Assembly (NCBI GenBank): GCA_020446665.1
Contig: JAGREF010000211.1
Coordinates: 1 to 6,677 of the forward strand
DNA: 6,677 nt
Direction: 5' to 3'
Source of the DNA: Sphingomonadaceae bacterium
Lineage (GTDB): Bacteria > Pseudomonadota > Alphaproteobacteria > Sphingomonadales > Sphingomonadaceae
Part shown: piece by piece, positions 6,002-6,677 of the stretch
Position numbering within the stretch: position 1 is the first letter of the stretch
Layout of the letters: each line of letters starts with the position of its first letter
The notes under the pieces: model-generated
The model's database searches: none
What the model was told of the DNA's origin: nothing
Seen by the model: only the letters and a program-made list of their open reading frames with translations
Translations under genes and position numbers: made by a program

Positions 6002-6677
6002 ATGGTTAACGCCGCATCAATTGCTTCGCTTCAGCAAAAGCTGCGCGAAGAGGCGGCGCGGCTGGGTTTTGCCAGCATTGGCTTTGCCCCGGCAGCGGAT
6101 GATCCGCAGCGCTCCGACCGGCTGGATCGCTGGTTGGAGGCGGGTTTTCATGGCACGATGGAATGGATGGCAGACCGCGCCGATGTGCGCCGTGCCCCGC
6201 AAGCCATGTGGCCAGAGGCGCAAAGCGTCATCGCGCTGGGGATGAGCTATGCCCCCGATCATGATCCGCTGGCGCTGGAAGGGGCGGGGGACCGTGCAAG
6301 GATTTCCGTCTATGCACAGGGGCGCGATTATCACGACACGGTCAAGAAAGCGCTGAAGGCGCTGGCGCGTTTTCTGGTCGCGCGGGCAAAGGCGCTGGAG
6401 CTGGGCGAACCGGCGCTGAAGGTCTTTGTCGATACCGCCCCGGTGATGGAAAAGCCGCTGGGGCAGGCCGCCGGGATCGGGTGGCAGGGCAAACACACCA
6501 ATCTGGTCAGCCGATCCCATGGCAGCTGGCTGTTCCTCGGCGCGATCTATTGCACGCTGGCTTTCGAGCCGGACGGTGAGGAGGCGGATCATTGCGGCTC
6601 CTGCACGGCCTGTCAGGCAGCTTGCCCGACTGACGCCTTCGTGCAGCCCTATCTGCTCGATGCGCGGCGCTGCATTT
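6002..6677 (+). CDS. queG: Epoxyqueuosine reductase QueG, 3'-truncated by the window edge
   Basis: Catalyses the last step of queuosine synthesis: reduction of epoxyqueuosine to queuosine in tRNA wobble position 34, using cobalamin and two [4Fe-4S] clusters in the cytoplasm. The window holds 225 codons; full-length QueG usually has about 340-390 residues, so the C-terminal third is missing. The N-terminal part matches the QueG cobalamin-binding region, with RISVYAQGRDYH (100-111), VDTAPVMEKPLG (143-154) and GWQGKHTNL (160-168). D144 aligns with the aspartate proposed as proton donor in structurally studied QueG. The ferredoxin-like domain begins with CGSCTACQAACP (198-209), giving C198, C201, C204 and C208, and C224 begins the second cysteine set just before the edge. 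ATG 6002 is chosen because the N-terminus then has the usual QueG length; the upstream ATG at 5989 is out of frame. No strong ribosome site is visible. No other queuosine gene lies in the window. Confidence 0.95.
   Translation, partial: MVNAASIASLQQKLREEAARLGFASIGFAPAADDPQRSDRLDRWLEAGFHGTMEWMADRADVRRAPQAMWPEAQSVIALGMSYAPDHDPLALEGAGDRARISVYAQGRDYHDTVKKALKALARFLVARAKALELGEPALKVFVDTAPVMEKPLGQAAGIGWQGKHTNLVSRSHGSWLFLGAIYCTLAFEPDGEEADHCGSCTACQAACPTDAFVQPYLLDARRCI

Noticed and set aside
6017..6592. Minus-strand open frame (about 191 codons) opposite queG
   Set aside because: The + strand in this stretch encodes QueG with cobalamin-region and iron-sulfur motifs. The opposite frame shows no domain.

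Overview
The window looks like a piece of chromosome from an alphaproteobacterium, most likely a sphingomonad (Sphingomonadales, for example the Erythrobacteraceae). It is GC-rich by eye, with strongly GC-biased third positions. It carries a CYP153-type cytochrome P450 and a polytopic membrane protein of a type I associate with this group. It also carries a QueG close in sequence to the sphingomonad form as I recall it. The placement comes from protein character only; there is no rRNA marker here. Coding density is very high and no intergenic gap exceeds about 135 bases.

Layout from left to right. (1) A + strand polytopic membrane protein with a GT-C glycosyltransferase-like look, probably cut off at its N-terminus by the window edge, ends at 1706. 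(2) It converges, with only 5 bases between the stops, on a run of four minus-strand genes. Read in transcription order (right to left) these are an ABC ATPase (5957-4977), an ABC-2 permease (4977-3727), a CYP153-family P450 (3592-2282) and an exported methionine-R-sulfoxide reductase MsrB (2209-1712). (3) A + strand queG (epoxyqueuosine reductase) starts at 6002, diverges from the ABC ATPase across a 44-base gap, and runs off the right edge.

The ABC pair is translationally coupled (TAATG overlap) and forms a NatA/NatB-type exporter. The P450 has its own candidate promoter in the 134-base gap behind the permease, and msrB follows 72 bases after the P450 with a perfect Shine-Dalgarno. P450 and msrB may therefore form one unit and the ABC pair another. 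The P450 has no ferredoxin or ferredoxin reductase beside it, so its electron donors must lie elsewhere. MsrB carries a combined Tat/lipoprotein-like leader and lacks the usual resolving cysteine.

I found no mobile elements, CRISPR arrays, tRNAs or rRNAs. No clearly new multi-gene system is evident. The least characterised item is the left-edge membrane protein. The most unusual details are the MsrB cysteine pattern with its leader, and the orphan P450 in this setting.
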